Below the pieces are notes generated by a model. It did no database searches, was not told where the DNA came from, and saw nothing but the letters and a program-made list of their open reading frames with translations. DNA of 14,056 nucleotides from Lachnospiraceae bacterium UBA1729 (GTDB lineage: Bacteria; Bacillota; Clostridia; Lachnospirales; Lachnospiraceae), in the NCBI GenBank assembly GCA_002315945.1, contig DCIJ01000057.1, positions 1-14,056 of the forward strand. The letters are read 5' to 3'. Made by a program: the position numbers and the translations under genes. Positions 6,763 to 13,779 of this stretch are shown in pieces (the first letter of the stretch is position 1; each line of letters begins with the position of its first letter).

Positions 6763-8469
6763 ATGAAAGATCCAATGACACTTCAAATGAATACCGCTGG
6801 TGCGCAGGCCGGACTGGATGTTATTCGGGAATTTAATGAACAGTCTACCCACCCTATGGAAGTGGCAGAAGCCTTCTTATTTAAGCTGCTCAGTGAAAAT
6901 GCTGACACTGAATATGGAAAGAAATACCATTTTTCTGAAATTAAATCTGTGAAGGAGTATATGGAAAAGGTCCCTGTAATCACCTACGAGGCAGTAGATG
7001 AATACATAGAGCGAATGAAAGCTGGAGAGAAGAATATTCTGACCTGTTATCCATATAATCATTTCAATACTACTTCCGGTACAATTGGAAAAGCAAAATC
7101 TATTCCGATGACAGACCCTCAAACTGCCGTATATATGAAGTATGGTAGCCAGTATAATCTCGGAATAATGGAGACTTATCTGGATCCGTCCTGGAAAGAA
7201 GGACGAAGCTTTTCACCTACAGAGGGAGCCTATACTACATTAGATAATGGGATGACAGTTGGTTGTGCTTCTTCCAAGATGGCTGAAGCCTGTACAGGTG
7301 GTGTGGAGCCATTTGGAAGTATGCTGCGCTCCATGTTTTCATCTCCTCCGGAAGCTATGTTGCCTGATGGAGAAACCAATACCAGATATCTGCATGTTCG
7401 TTTTGCTATGATGGACAAAGATTTAACCGGAATAACAGCGGGTTTTCCTGTAAATTTGGTTCATCAGATGTCATATATTAGAGATAATTACGAAATGCTG
7501 ATTGATGACATTGAAAAAGGTAATATTGATGAGAGCATAACAATTAGCGATGCAAAAAGAGTTACATTAGCACCAAGACTGGTCCCTATGCCAGAAAGAG
7601 CTGCCGAGCTAAGAGAAATATTTAAGGATGGACCTAATTTCCCATTTATGCCAGAGGTCTGGCCCAATATGCAGTATATTTTCTGTGCATATGGTGATGG
7701 CATGACTGTATATAACGATACCCTAACCAAATATTTCCATGGAGGCAAGATAGCGCAGATTTGTGCCGGAATTACAGCCTCTGAAGGATTGTGGTCAGTT
7801 CCTTCAGGAGTCAATGACCCTGATTCGATAATTGTTCCAGATGGTGTATATATTGAATATCTTCCAGTTGAAGCTGGCGATGATTTCAGTCAGATATGTA
7901 CCATGGATGAGGTAGAGATAGGGAAAATATACGAACTGATTATTACTAACCTCTGCGGCCTCTACCGCTATAGAATGAGTGATGCTGTCAAGGTAACTGG
8001 TTTTCATGGAAAGCTTCCAAAGGTACAGTTTATGTACCGTGTTAACAAGACTATATCACTGGCTTTAGAGAAGACTACAGAGACTGCTTTGCTGGAAGCT
8101 GCAAAACAGACGGCTAAGCGCCTTGATTTTCAGCTGTTGGACTATGAAGTATATCCTGACAGGGAAGCTGTTCCAGGTAAGTATATATTTTTACTTGAGA
8201 CATATGATGAAAAAAGATTCCAGATTTCAAAGGAAGAACTGTCAAAGGTTTGTTTCGAAGAACTCTGTAAAGCTAATCCAAGAGTCCTGGCAGCGCATAA
8301 AGCTGGAAATATTGGAGATCTTGAAGCTTATTTTGAACAGCCTGAAACTCAGCTCCTTTATCGCGACAAGATGATATATCAGGGAGCAAGTGCCCAGCAG
8401 TTTAAGCCTGTTCATGTAATTGGTAACGAGGAACAGCGTAAATTTTTCATGATTATGAGAGAGGAATAG
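6763..8469 (+). CDS. GH3-family acyl-adenylate-forming enzyme (acyl-amido synthetase-like)
   Basis: A 568-residue enzyme with the signatures of the GH3 family. The ATP-binding motif TTSGTIGKAK is at 103-112, ITASEG at 337-342, and LYRYRMSDAVKVTGF at 400-414, just before the C-terminal domain. Plant GH3 enzymes adenylate carboxylic acids such as auxin or jasmonate and join them to an amino acid; bacterial members are widespread but few have known substrates. The length matches the family. ATG 6763 follows CAGGAGGGAGAT, a strong ribosome binding site. It is first in a three-gene operon, 26 bp before the MATE fusion gene, which suggests that its product or a related acid is exported. Substrate specificity cannot be read from the sequence; acid-CoA ligase activity is another possibility. 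Confidence 0.9.
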   Translation: MKDPMTLQMNTAGAQAGLDVIREFNEQSTHPMEVAEAFLFKLLSENADTEYGKKYHFSEIKSVKEYMEKVPVITYEAVDEYIERMKAGEKNILTCYPYNHFNTTSGTIGKAKSIPMTDPQTAVYMKYGSQYNLGIMETYLDPSWKEGRSFSPTEGAYTTLDNGMTVGCASSKMAEACTGGVEPFGSMLRSMFSSPPEAMLPDGETNTRYLHVRFAMMDKDLTGITAGFPVNLVHQMSYIRDNYEMLIDDIEKGNIDESITISDAKRVTLAPRLVPMPERAAELREIFKDGPNFPFMPEVWPNMQYIFCAYGDGMTVYNDTLTKYFHGGKIAQICAGITASEGLWSVPSGVNDPDSIIVPDGVYIEYLPVEAGDDFSQICTMDEVEIGKIYELIITNLCGLYRYRMSDAVKVTGFHGKLPKVQFMYRVNKTISLALEKTTETALLEAAKQTAKRLDFQLLDYEVYPDREAVPGKYIFLLETYDEKRFQISKEELSKVCFEELCKANPRVLAAHKAGNIGDLEAYFEQPETQLLYRDKMIYQGASAQQFKPVHVIGNEEQRKFFMIMREE

Positions 8470-8495
8470 CCTTTTTGCAGTGCTAAAAGTATTTG

Positions 8496-10274
8496 ATGGA
8501 AAATAATATTTTATCTAAAAAGAGTATACGTCAGACATATCCAATATGCGTTTTATTTGCATTCGTAATGAATATGACTTTTTCTGTAGATTCCATTATT
8601 TCAGGAAAATTTCTGAGCACGGATGCAGTTGCAGCTGTTGGAATTGGTACCCCTTTCATAACTCTGATGCTTGCAGTTTTGGTACTTATATTGCAAGGGT
8701 GTTTTCTCAAAATGATCCAGTATATGGGGCGTTCCGACAAGTATAGAACATGCAAAATATATTCGAGTGCTATTGTTTTAATTTTCTCGTTGGGAAGCGT
8801 GTTTATGCTTCTGTGTATATTTGCTAATTCAGCACTGGTAAATGCAGGCGGAGGGTTAAAGGCATCAGCTGAGGCTGGGAGAATAGCCGGATTATATATC
8901 ATGTCAGCATCAGGCATGGTTCCCTTCTTTGCAGCAGGGCTGTTATTTCAGTACGTTCTTGCAAGCTATGGGTATCAGCAGGCTAGAATGTTGTGTGGCG
9001 TAGTTAATGTTTTAGTAAATATTGTTGTATCAATCATCGGCGTTATTGTCTTACCATCTGATATAGCTATTGTAGGTCTTGGAATTGGATCCGCTTTTGG
9101 CTGTTTTGTACAAGCTTTACTGGCATTTATTCTGGTTAAAAAGAAATGCAAGAATATTCATTTTGTTTTCTTTAAGCCAGGGAAAGAAGATTTTTTAAAC
9201 ATATTAGATATGTTCAGGAGAGGATTACCTTCATCAGTCAACACCATTATAGGTTCTATTGCATCATCAATTATTAATCACCTGGTGTTGTCACTGTTTG
9301 TATCCGGAACAGAAATAGTTGCTCTTATTGTAATTGTAAAAACAATGAAAAACATTGCGTTTGCCTTCTCAAAAGCTGCAGCAGCAACAAGTGAGCCTCT
9401 CTTTGGAATTCTATTTAATAATCGCGATGTGAATGGTTTGATTGCTGCTCTTAGGGACACTATCAAGATAGGACTTGCTTATACATTGGGAATTTCTGTC
9501 CTAATGATAATTATCCATCCAGCATTTATGGTTTTCTACAATCAATCAGGAAATCAATTGCTACGAGCAGGACTGATTATGATCGCCATCGCGACTCCCA
9601 TTGATATGATTATTGACCTTATGGGTGGTTTTTTTGAAGCGACAGAGAGATTCCTGTTATCAATGTCATTTACTATTATTGCAGACAGTATTTTATATCC
9701 AATAATGGTTGTTTTACTAAGCAAAGCTGTAGGACCAGCAGCGGTATGGATTGGTATGTCCTTTAATGGCATTGTATTTCTTGCCATTTTCTATTTGATT
9801 ATGATGGTTGCTACCAAAAAGTTCCCGGTTCCAGTTAAGAACATGCTTATGATTAAAAAGGAACTGCTAAAACACATACCTTCTCTGGATATGTCTATTA
9901 ATGGTGATGAAAGCCAGATTACAAAAATTGCGGAAACCATTCAGAACTTTTTTACTTCTGCTGATTATAATAGCGTGACTGCCTATAATGCAGCATTATG
10001 TATGGAAGAAATTGCTGCTGACTATGCAGATTTTACCAAGACGAATAACAAGAAAGAACAGAAGCTCTTAATGGATATTAAGGTATTCCTGGATGAGGAT
10101 GACATCGAAATGATTATACGTAGTTATGATGAGCCTTATAATTCGCTTGATTACGAGTATAATCCTGAGACCTTCAGTAAAATTGGCGTATATATGATAC
10201 AAAAAATTGCCAAGCAGATAAGCTATTCTTACGCATACCATCTGAATATTATTACAATAAAGCTTGCAAAGTAA
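8496..10274 (+). CDS. MATE-family transporter with C-terminal GHKL ATPase-like domain
   Basis: A 592-residue protein. Residues 1-440 are a MATE-type multidrug/toxin exporter with about 12 hydrophobic segments; such proteins export small molecules using Na+ or H+ gradients. Typical MATE proteins end near residue 450. Here a soluble tail (about 470-592) resembles SpoIIAB/RsbW-type HATPase domains: an N-box-like ALCMEEIAADY at 500-510, where the usual Asn is Asp, a DEP at 545-547 in place of DxG, and SKIGVYMIQKIAKQISY at 561-577 like the GxGLxxI segment. The degenerate motifs may mean altered or lost ATP binding. The start is ATG 8496, or TTG 8493; neither has a clear ribosome binding site, so coupling to the GH3 gene is likely. 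The S1 gene follows after 23 bp. Confidence 0.82.
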   Translation: MENNILSKKSIRQTYPICVLFAFVMNMTFSVDSIISGKFLSTDAVAAVGIGTPFITLMLAVLVLILQGCFLKMIQYMGRSDKYRTCKIYSSAIVLIFSLGSVFMLLCIFANSALVNAGGGLKASAEAGRIAGLYIMSASGMVPFFAAGLLFQYVLASYGYQQARMLCGVVNVLVNIVVSIIGVIVLPSDIAIVGLGIGSAFGCFVQALLAFILVKKKCKNIHFVFFKPGKEDFLNILDMFRRGLPSSVNTIIGSIASSIINHLVLSLFVSGTEIVALIVIVKTMKNIAFAFSKAAAATSEPLFGILFNNRDVNGLIAALRDTIKIGLAYTLGISVLMIIIHPAFMVFYNQSGNQLLRAGLIMIAIATPIDMIIDLMGGFFEATERFLLSMSFTIIADSILYPIMVVLLSKAVGPAAVWIGMSFNGIVFLAIFYLIMMVATKKFPVPVKNMLMIKKELLKHIPSLDMSINGDESQITKIAETIQNFFTSADYNSVTAYNAALCMEEIAADYADFTKTNNKKEQKLLMDIKVFLDEDDIEMIIRSYDEPYNSLDYEYNPETFSKIGVYMIQKIAKQISYSYAYHLNIITIKLAK

Positions 10275-10297
10275 AATAGACAAGGAGAGATATCAAC

Positions 10298-10999
10298 ATG
10301 GAAGAATCAATGAACGATTATTTGGATGAACTGGAAAAATCATATAGTTTAATGGGGGATGGAGTTCATTCCACCGATGAGCTTCTTGTGTGGAAGAAAG
10401 CTCAGGAACTGTTAGAAAGTAAGGAACCTGTTACACTGACAATAACAGAAGTAAAGAATGGCGGAGTAACTGTTGATTTCGATGGGGTAAATGGATTTAT
10501 TCCTATTTCAAGAATATCTACTGAGAGGATTGATGACTTAAAGCCATATCTGTATCAGGAAATTACTGTTCAGGTAATTGAGGTAGATATGGAAGCGGAC
10601 AAGCTGGTTTTCTCAGCTCGTGAACTGCTTATGGCAAAGCAGGCAGAGGAAAATCGTAAAAAAATGCAGACAATCGCCACCGGAATGGTATTGGAAGGAA
10701 CAGTGGAATCCCTAAAAGATTATGGTGCATTTGTCAGACTGGAAAACGGGCTGTCTGGTCTGGTACATATATCTCAGATTAGTGAGAAGCGTATCAAACA
10801 TCCCCGGGTTGCCCTGAAGGAAGGGCAGGATGTCACTGTGAAGGTAATCGATGTTAAGGATGGTAAAATATCGCTGTCTATTAAGGCGCTATTGGAGGAA
10901 GCCGATGCTGAAGAAGACTCAGAACCAATCGAACTTCCGGAAAGTGAAAGTGTTGGCACCTCAATGGCATCCCTGTTAAGTGGGTTGAAGATTTTCTGA
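10298..10999 (+). CDS. S1-domain RNA-binding protein (two S1 domains)
   Basis: A 233-residue cytoplasmic protein with two S1 motifs. The first is at about 43-110 (VTLTITEVKNGGVTVDFDGV then GFIPISRIS) and the second at 128-198 (GMVLEGTVESLKDYGAFVRL then LSGLVHISQIS). The second is the more canonical, with the GAFV and GLVHIS signatures. They are joined by a charged linker (111-127), and the last 35 residues are acidic and low in complexity. S1 domains bind single-stranded RNA; related proteins assist translation or RNA turnover. It has two S1 domains, fewer than typical ribosomal protein S1, so it is a paralogue and not that protein. ATG 10298 has AAGGAGAG 8-9 nt upstream. It is last in the GH3 operon, with no obvious functional link to the two upstream genes. 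Confidence 0.88.
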   Translation: MEESMNDYLDELEKSYSLMGDGVHSTDELLVWKKAQELLESKEPVTLTITEVKNGGVTVDFDGVNGFIPISRISTERIDDLKPYLYQEITVQVIEVDMEADKLVFSARELLMAKQAEENRKKMQTIATGMVLEGTVESLKDYGAFVRLENGLSGLVHISQISEKRIKHPRVALKEGQDVTVKVIDVKDGKISLSIKALLEEADAEEDSEPIELPESESVGTSMASLLSGLKIF

Positions 11000-11007
11000 T
11001 GAGATTT

Positions 11008-11063
11008 TAGCATCAAAATGATTGATTTTCTTATTTACTTTCAATCATTTTGATGCTATTTTT
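11008..11063 (+). terminator. 18-bp perfect inverted repeat: operon terminator, possible operator
   Basis: TAGCATCAAAATGATTGA (11008-11025) pairs perfectly with 11041-11058 across a T-rich 15-nt loop, followed by TTTTTA. It starts 8 bp after the S1 gene stop and fits a terminator, although the stem is AT-rich and the loop long. Each arm contains ATCA-N3-TGAT (11012-11022, 11044-11054), centred 32 bp apart and 40-86 bp upstream of the HTH gene start, so it could also be an operator. Confidence 0.7.
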
Positions 11064-11097
11064 ATCTATATACATTTTTATTTTAGGAGCGACACTA

Positions 11098-11652
11098 ATG
11101 GCGAATACACCTCAATATAGTATTAGCAATAGAATAACACCAGATGAGATAAAAGCATTTAGAAAAAAATTAGGGTTAACACAGGCTGAGTTTGCTAATC
11201 TTCTTGGGGTATCTCGTCCTACAGTTGAAAGAATGGAATCGTCAAAAAAAGATATTTTCGGGCCAATTGCGCTATTAATAGATATTCTATCAGAGAATAT
11301 GGAGCTATTATGCGAGGATAGACTTATTCCAGACAAAAAATATCCACTGCGCCTTCGGTATATGAATAAGAATAAACTATGTACTCTCATCGATATAGAT
11401 GAGATTAATAGAAAAATTAGGATTAAAAATTATGTTTCTAACATAATATATCGAGCTTTTGGTAATAATACCAATCCGACCTTTGAAGACTATGAGCAAT
11501 TTCTCGAGTCGCGCTGCTTCCCAAGAACTCGTGACAAGATAAAGATTGAGCTGGAAGCATTAGGTATTCCGTTTTACGATCCAATGTTAATTATAGAAAA
11601 AACACAGGGAAGAATGGCTGAGGATGACTTTTGGATTATTATTGAAAAATAG
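11098..11652 (+). CDS. HTH antitoxin-like protein with conserved C-terminal domain
   Basis: A 184-residue protein. Residues 14-66 are an XRE-type helix-turn-helix (ITPDEIKAFRKKLGLTQAEF then LLGVSRPTVERMES), as in HipB-like regulators. Residues 83-184 form a second domain that ends in RCFPRTRD (139-146), YDP (160-162) and RMAEDDFWI (172-180). I have seen this motif set beside HipA-like kinases in Clostridia but cannot name the domain. I chose ATG 11098, with AGGAG (11085-11089) 8 nt upstream; an in-frame ATG at 11050 lies inside the inverted repeat and would add a hydrophobic 16-residue extension without a ribosome binding site. The kinase gene begins 12 bp downstream, and its ribosome binding site overlaps this stop. 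By analogy with HipB it would neutralise the kinase and repress the operon; this is inferred. Confidence 0.8.
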   Translation: MANTPQYSISNRITPDEIKAFRKKLGLTQAEFANLLGVSRPTVERMESSKKDIFGPIALLIDILSENMELLCEDRLIPDKKYPLRLRYMNKNKLCTLIDIDEINRKIRIKNYVSNIIYRAFGNNTNPTFEDYEQFLESRCFPRTRDKIKIELEALGIPFYDPMLIIEKTQGRMAEDDFWIIIEK

Positions 11653-11664
11653 AGAGGTGCTTGG

Positions 11665-12483
11665 ATGCTAGAACTGTATGAAAATGACCTGAAAACATTC
11701 CAGGGGCATTCATCAAAAGGTAATCAGCTAAAATGGAAAAAGGGTGATATTTGGTATAAAGCAGATTATACTGGATATGAAGGCTTGTCAGAGTATGTTA
11801 TCGCCAATTTACTGGCCTTATCAGATCTGAATAAAGACGAATATGTTTTATATGATACAAAACAAATCAAATACAAACATACCACTTTTAACTGTGCAAC
11901 CAGTTATGATTTTCTGCCTGAGGGAAACCAACTTATTACTCTATCTCGGTTATACAAGACAAAGCTTAATAGAAGTTTTACAGAGGATATTTGGCGAATA
12001 TCTGATATGACAGATAGACTTGATTTCCTGGTAGAGCAGGTAATTCGAATGACTAATCTATCTGATTTTGGCATCTATCTTAATAAGATGCTGACTGTGG
12101 ACGCGTTGTTTCTCAATGAGGATCGCCATCTGCATAATATAGCAGTTTTGATGAAACCAGATAATAGCTTTGGTTATTGCCCATTATTTGATCATGGAGC
12201 GGGTCTACTGGCTGATACAACAATGGATTATACTCTGGGAATTAATATTTTTGAGCTTATTGGTGAAGTGAAGGCAAAGACTGTTTGTCAGAGCTTTGAT
12301 GAAGCGCTGGAAGCATCTGAAAGACTATTTGGTCAGAACATTCATTTTCATTTTACTAAAGGAGACGTATCTACAATATTAGACAAAGATACCATTTATG
12401 CCAATAATGTAAAATCAAGAGTTAAAGATGTGTTGTTTGAGCAGATGCGTCGTTATCAATATTTGTTTTATAATAGAGATTAA
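11665..12483 (+). CDS. HipA/CtkA-like Ser/Thr protein kinase, toxin-like
   Basis: A 272-residue kinase with the HipA-type catalytic core. K32 in IWYKADY is the likely ATP lysine and E43 in GLSEY its partner. The catalytic loop DALFLNEDRHLHN at 146-158 carries D153, R154, H155 and N158, and the metal-binding D176 sits in FDHG, replacing the DFG of eukaryotic kinases. HipA proteins phosphorylate targets such as glutamyl-tRNA synthetase and halt growth; the target here is unknown. At 272 residues it is much shorter than E. coli HipA (about 440) and lacks the N-terminal HipA subdomain, closer in size to CtkA- or HipT-type kinases. ATG 11665 has AGAGAGGTG just upstream. With the HTH gene it forms a two-gene toxin-antitoxin-like unit. 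A regulatory, non-toxic kinase is also possible. Confidence 0.82.
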   Translation: MLELYENDLKTFQGHSSKGNQLKWKKGDIWYKADYTGYEGLSEYVIANLLALSDLNKDEYVLYDTKQIKYKHTTFNCATSYDFLPEGNQLITLSRLYKTKLNRSFTEDIWRISDMTDRLDFLVEQVIRMTNLSDFGIYLNKMLTVDALFLNEDRHLHNIAVLMKPDNSFGYCPLFDHGAGLLADTTMDYTLGINIFELIGEVKAKTVCQSFDEALEASERLFGQNIHFHFTKGDVSTILDKDTIYANNVKSRVKDVLFEQMRRYQYLFYNRD

Positions 12484-12546
12484 TTCATAAACTGAGGGCT
12501 TATATTTAGACGAGAGGGTAAGTGAATAAGGGAATGCGAGTGAGCC

Positions 12547-12590
12547 TGCGGGTATTGGGATGAGAGTCCTAATGTCCGTATTTTTTATTT
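12547..12590 (+). terminator. Rho-independent terminator of the HipA-like pair
   Basis: GCGGGTATTGGGA (12548-12560) pairs with TCCTAATGTCCGT (12567-12579) over 13 bp including four G-T wobbles, with one further T-A pair. The loop is TGAGAG, and the following T-rich tract is TTTTTTATTT (12581-12590). It lies 64 bp past the kinase stop. The purine-rich segment between stop and stem could fold further (GGCTTA 12497-12502 with TGAGCC 12541-12546). Confidence 0.82.
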
Positions 12591-12638
12591 TTGGGCAATT
12601 TGAAAGATTTGTATGAAAATATGTACATAGTTTTTTGT

Positions 12639-12666
12639 TTGACTGTTCAAGCAGCATACCTATACT
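12639..12666 (+). promoter_or_regulatory. Sigma-70-type promoter of the CDF gene
   Basis: TTGACT -35 (12639-12644), a 16-bp spacer and TATACT -10 (12661-12666). The predicted start near 12673 gives a leader of about 85 nt before the GTG at 12759. Confidence 0.72.
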
Positions 12667-12758
12667 GTTACAATTCATAGGACATGGATAAAGTGTAGAA
12701 TTACAACATGCAAAGTGGCAAAAATAGATAAATCAAATTGCAGTAGAGGGGTGTTTAT

Positions 12759-13640
12759 GTGGATGAACAAATTTTAGAGAAACAAGCAATTAAAGTATCT
12801 CTAGTCAGCATATTTGGAAACGTAGTGCTGTCGATACTAAAATTTGCAACTGGGGTATTTGCAAACTCACAAGCTATGATATCAGATGCAGTACATTCAA
12901 GCTCCGACGTTTTCAGTAGTATTATTGTTATTGTAGGGGTCAAGATTTCGGCCAAAGAATCAGATAAAGAGCATCCGTATGGTCATGAAAGATTAGAGTG
13001 TGTTGCTGCGATTGTTTTATCTACGGTTCTTATTATAACCGGTGTCGGAATCGGCTATTCGGCTTTTAAGAAACTTTCTGGAGGGTTGTATCTTGATATT
13101 GCAGCGCCAGGTATACTTGCCTTAGTTGCGGCTATTGTTTCTATTATTTCTAAAGAAGCAATGTTTTGGTATACAAAATATTACGCAAAAGTAATAGATT
13201 CAAGTGCTCTTATGGCGGATGCATGGCATCATCGTTCAGATGCACTTTCTTCTATTGGTGCATTGATTGGTATCGGATTTGCAAGATTTGGATTTCCAAT
13301 AATGGAGCCAATAGCTAGTCTGGTAATTTGTATTTTTATCTGTAAAGCTGCTTATGATATTTTCAAGAATGCACTTGATAAAATGGTTGATAAGGCGTGT
13401 GCTCCGGAATTTGAGAATGAAGTAAAAAAGTTTGTGGCGATGCAGGAAGGCGTGTTAGGAATTGATCTGTTCCGTACAAGAATGTTTGGAAATAAAATTT
13501 ATATTGATCTCGAAATATCGGCAAATGGAGAAAAAACACTTAGGGAAACACATGCTATAGCGGAAAGAGTCCATAATTCAATTGAAGAAACATATCCACA
13601 AATTAAACATATAATGGTGCACGTAAATCCTAAAGATTGA
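12759..13640 (+). CDS. Cation diffusion facilitator (CDF) family metal transporter
   Basis: A 293-residue member of the CDF family, which exports divalent metals (Zn, Fe, Mn or others) from the cytoplasm by proton exchange. Six hydrophobic segments cover about 12-205. The transport site is visible as two HxxxD motifs, H46xxxD50 in TM2 (SDAVHSSSD) and H157xxxD161 in TM5 (ADAWHHRSD). Residues 210-293 form the cytoplasmic dimerisation domain, ending in HIMVHVNP. The start is GTG 12759, 7-8 nt after AGAGGGG; an out-of-frame ATG at 12757 opens only a 6-codon ORF. It has its own promoter, and the PerR-like gene follows in the same direction after 139 bp. That pairing favours Fe or Mn as substrate, but the metal cannot be assigned from sequence alone. 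Confidence 0.92.
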   Translation: MDEQILEKQAIKVSLVSIFGNVVLSILKFATGVFANSQAMISDAVHSSSDVFSSIIVIVGVKISAKESDKEHPYGHERLECVAAIVLSTVLIITGVGIGYSAFKKLSGGLYLDIAAPGILALVAAIVSIISKEAMFWYTKYYAKVIDSSALMADAWHHRSDALSSIGALIGIGFARFGFPIMEPIASLVICIFICKAAYDIFKNALDKMVDKACAPEFENEVKKFVAMQEGVLGIDLFRTRMFGNKIYIDLEISANGEKTLRETHAIAERVHNSIEETYPQIKHIMVHVNPKD

Positions 13641-13647
13641 CGAGCGG

Positions 13648-13671
13648 TTTCAATATTTGTGCAAATTGAAA
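13648..13671. other. Small imperfect hairpin after the CDF gene
   Basis: TTTCAA (13648-13653) pairs with TTGAAA (13666-13671) and TTTG with CAAA inside, with a 2-nt bulge. No T run follows, so it is at best a weak transcript end. Confidence 0.3.
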
Positions 13672-13716
13672 TGACTAATGTTAAAATCTGTAAGTAAAAA
13701 TACTCTGTATTTTGTA

Positions 13717-13744
13717 TTGACTATATTAAATAATGATATACAAT
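13717..13744 (+). promoter_or_regulatory. Sigma-70-type promoter of the perR-like gene
   Basis: TTGACT -35 (13717-13722), a 16-bp spacer and TACAAT -10 (13739-13744), giving a start near 13751 and a leader of about 30 nt. The spacer holds an AT-rich near-palindrome (13725-13739) that matches 9 of 14 positions of the PerR-box consensus, too few to call an operator. Confidence 0.65.
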
Positions 13745-13779
13745 CCTAATTAAGAATAATTCCTGTTAATGAGGTGCGA

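Noticed and set aside
11050..11097. Upstream in-frame start (ATG 11050) for the HTH protein
   Set aside because: It lies in the right arm of the inverted repeat without a ribosome binding site, whereas ATG 11098 has AGGAG at good spacing.
13725..13739. Possible PerR box between the -35 and -10 of the perR-like gene
   Set aside because: About 9 of 14 positions match the consensus by eye in very AT-rich DNA, which is close to chance.
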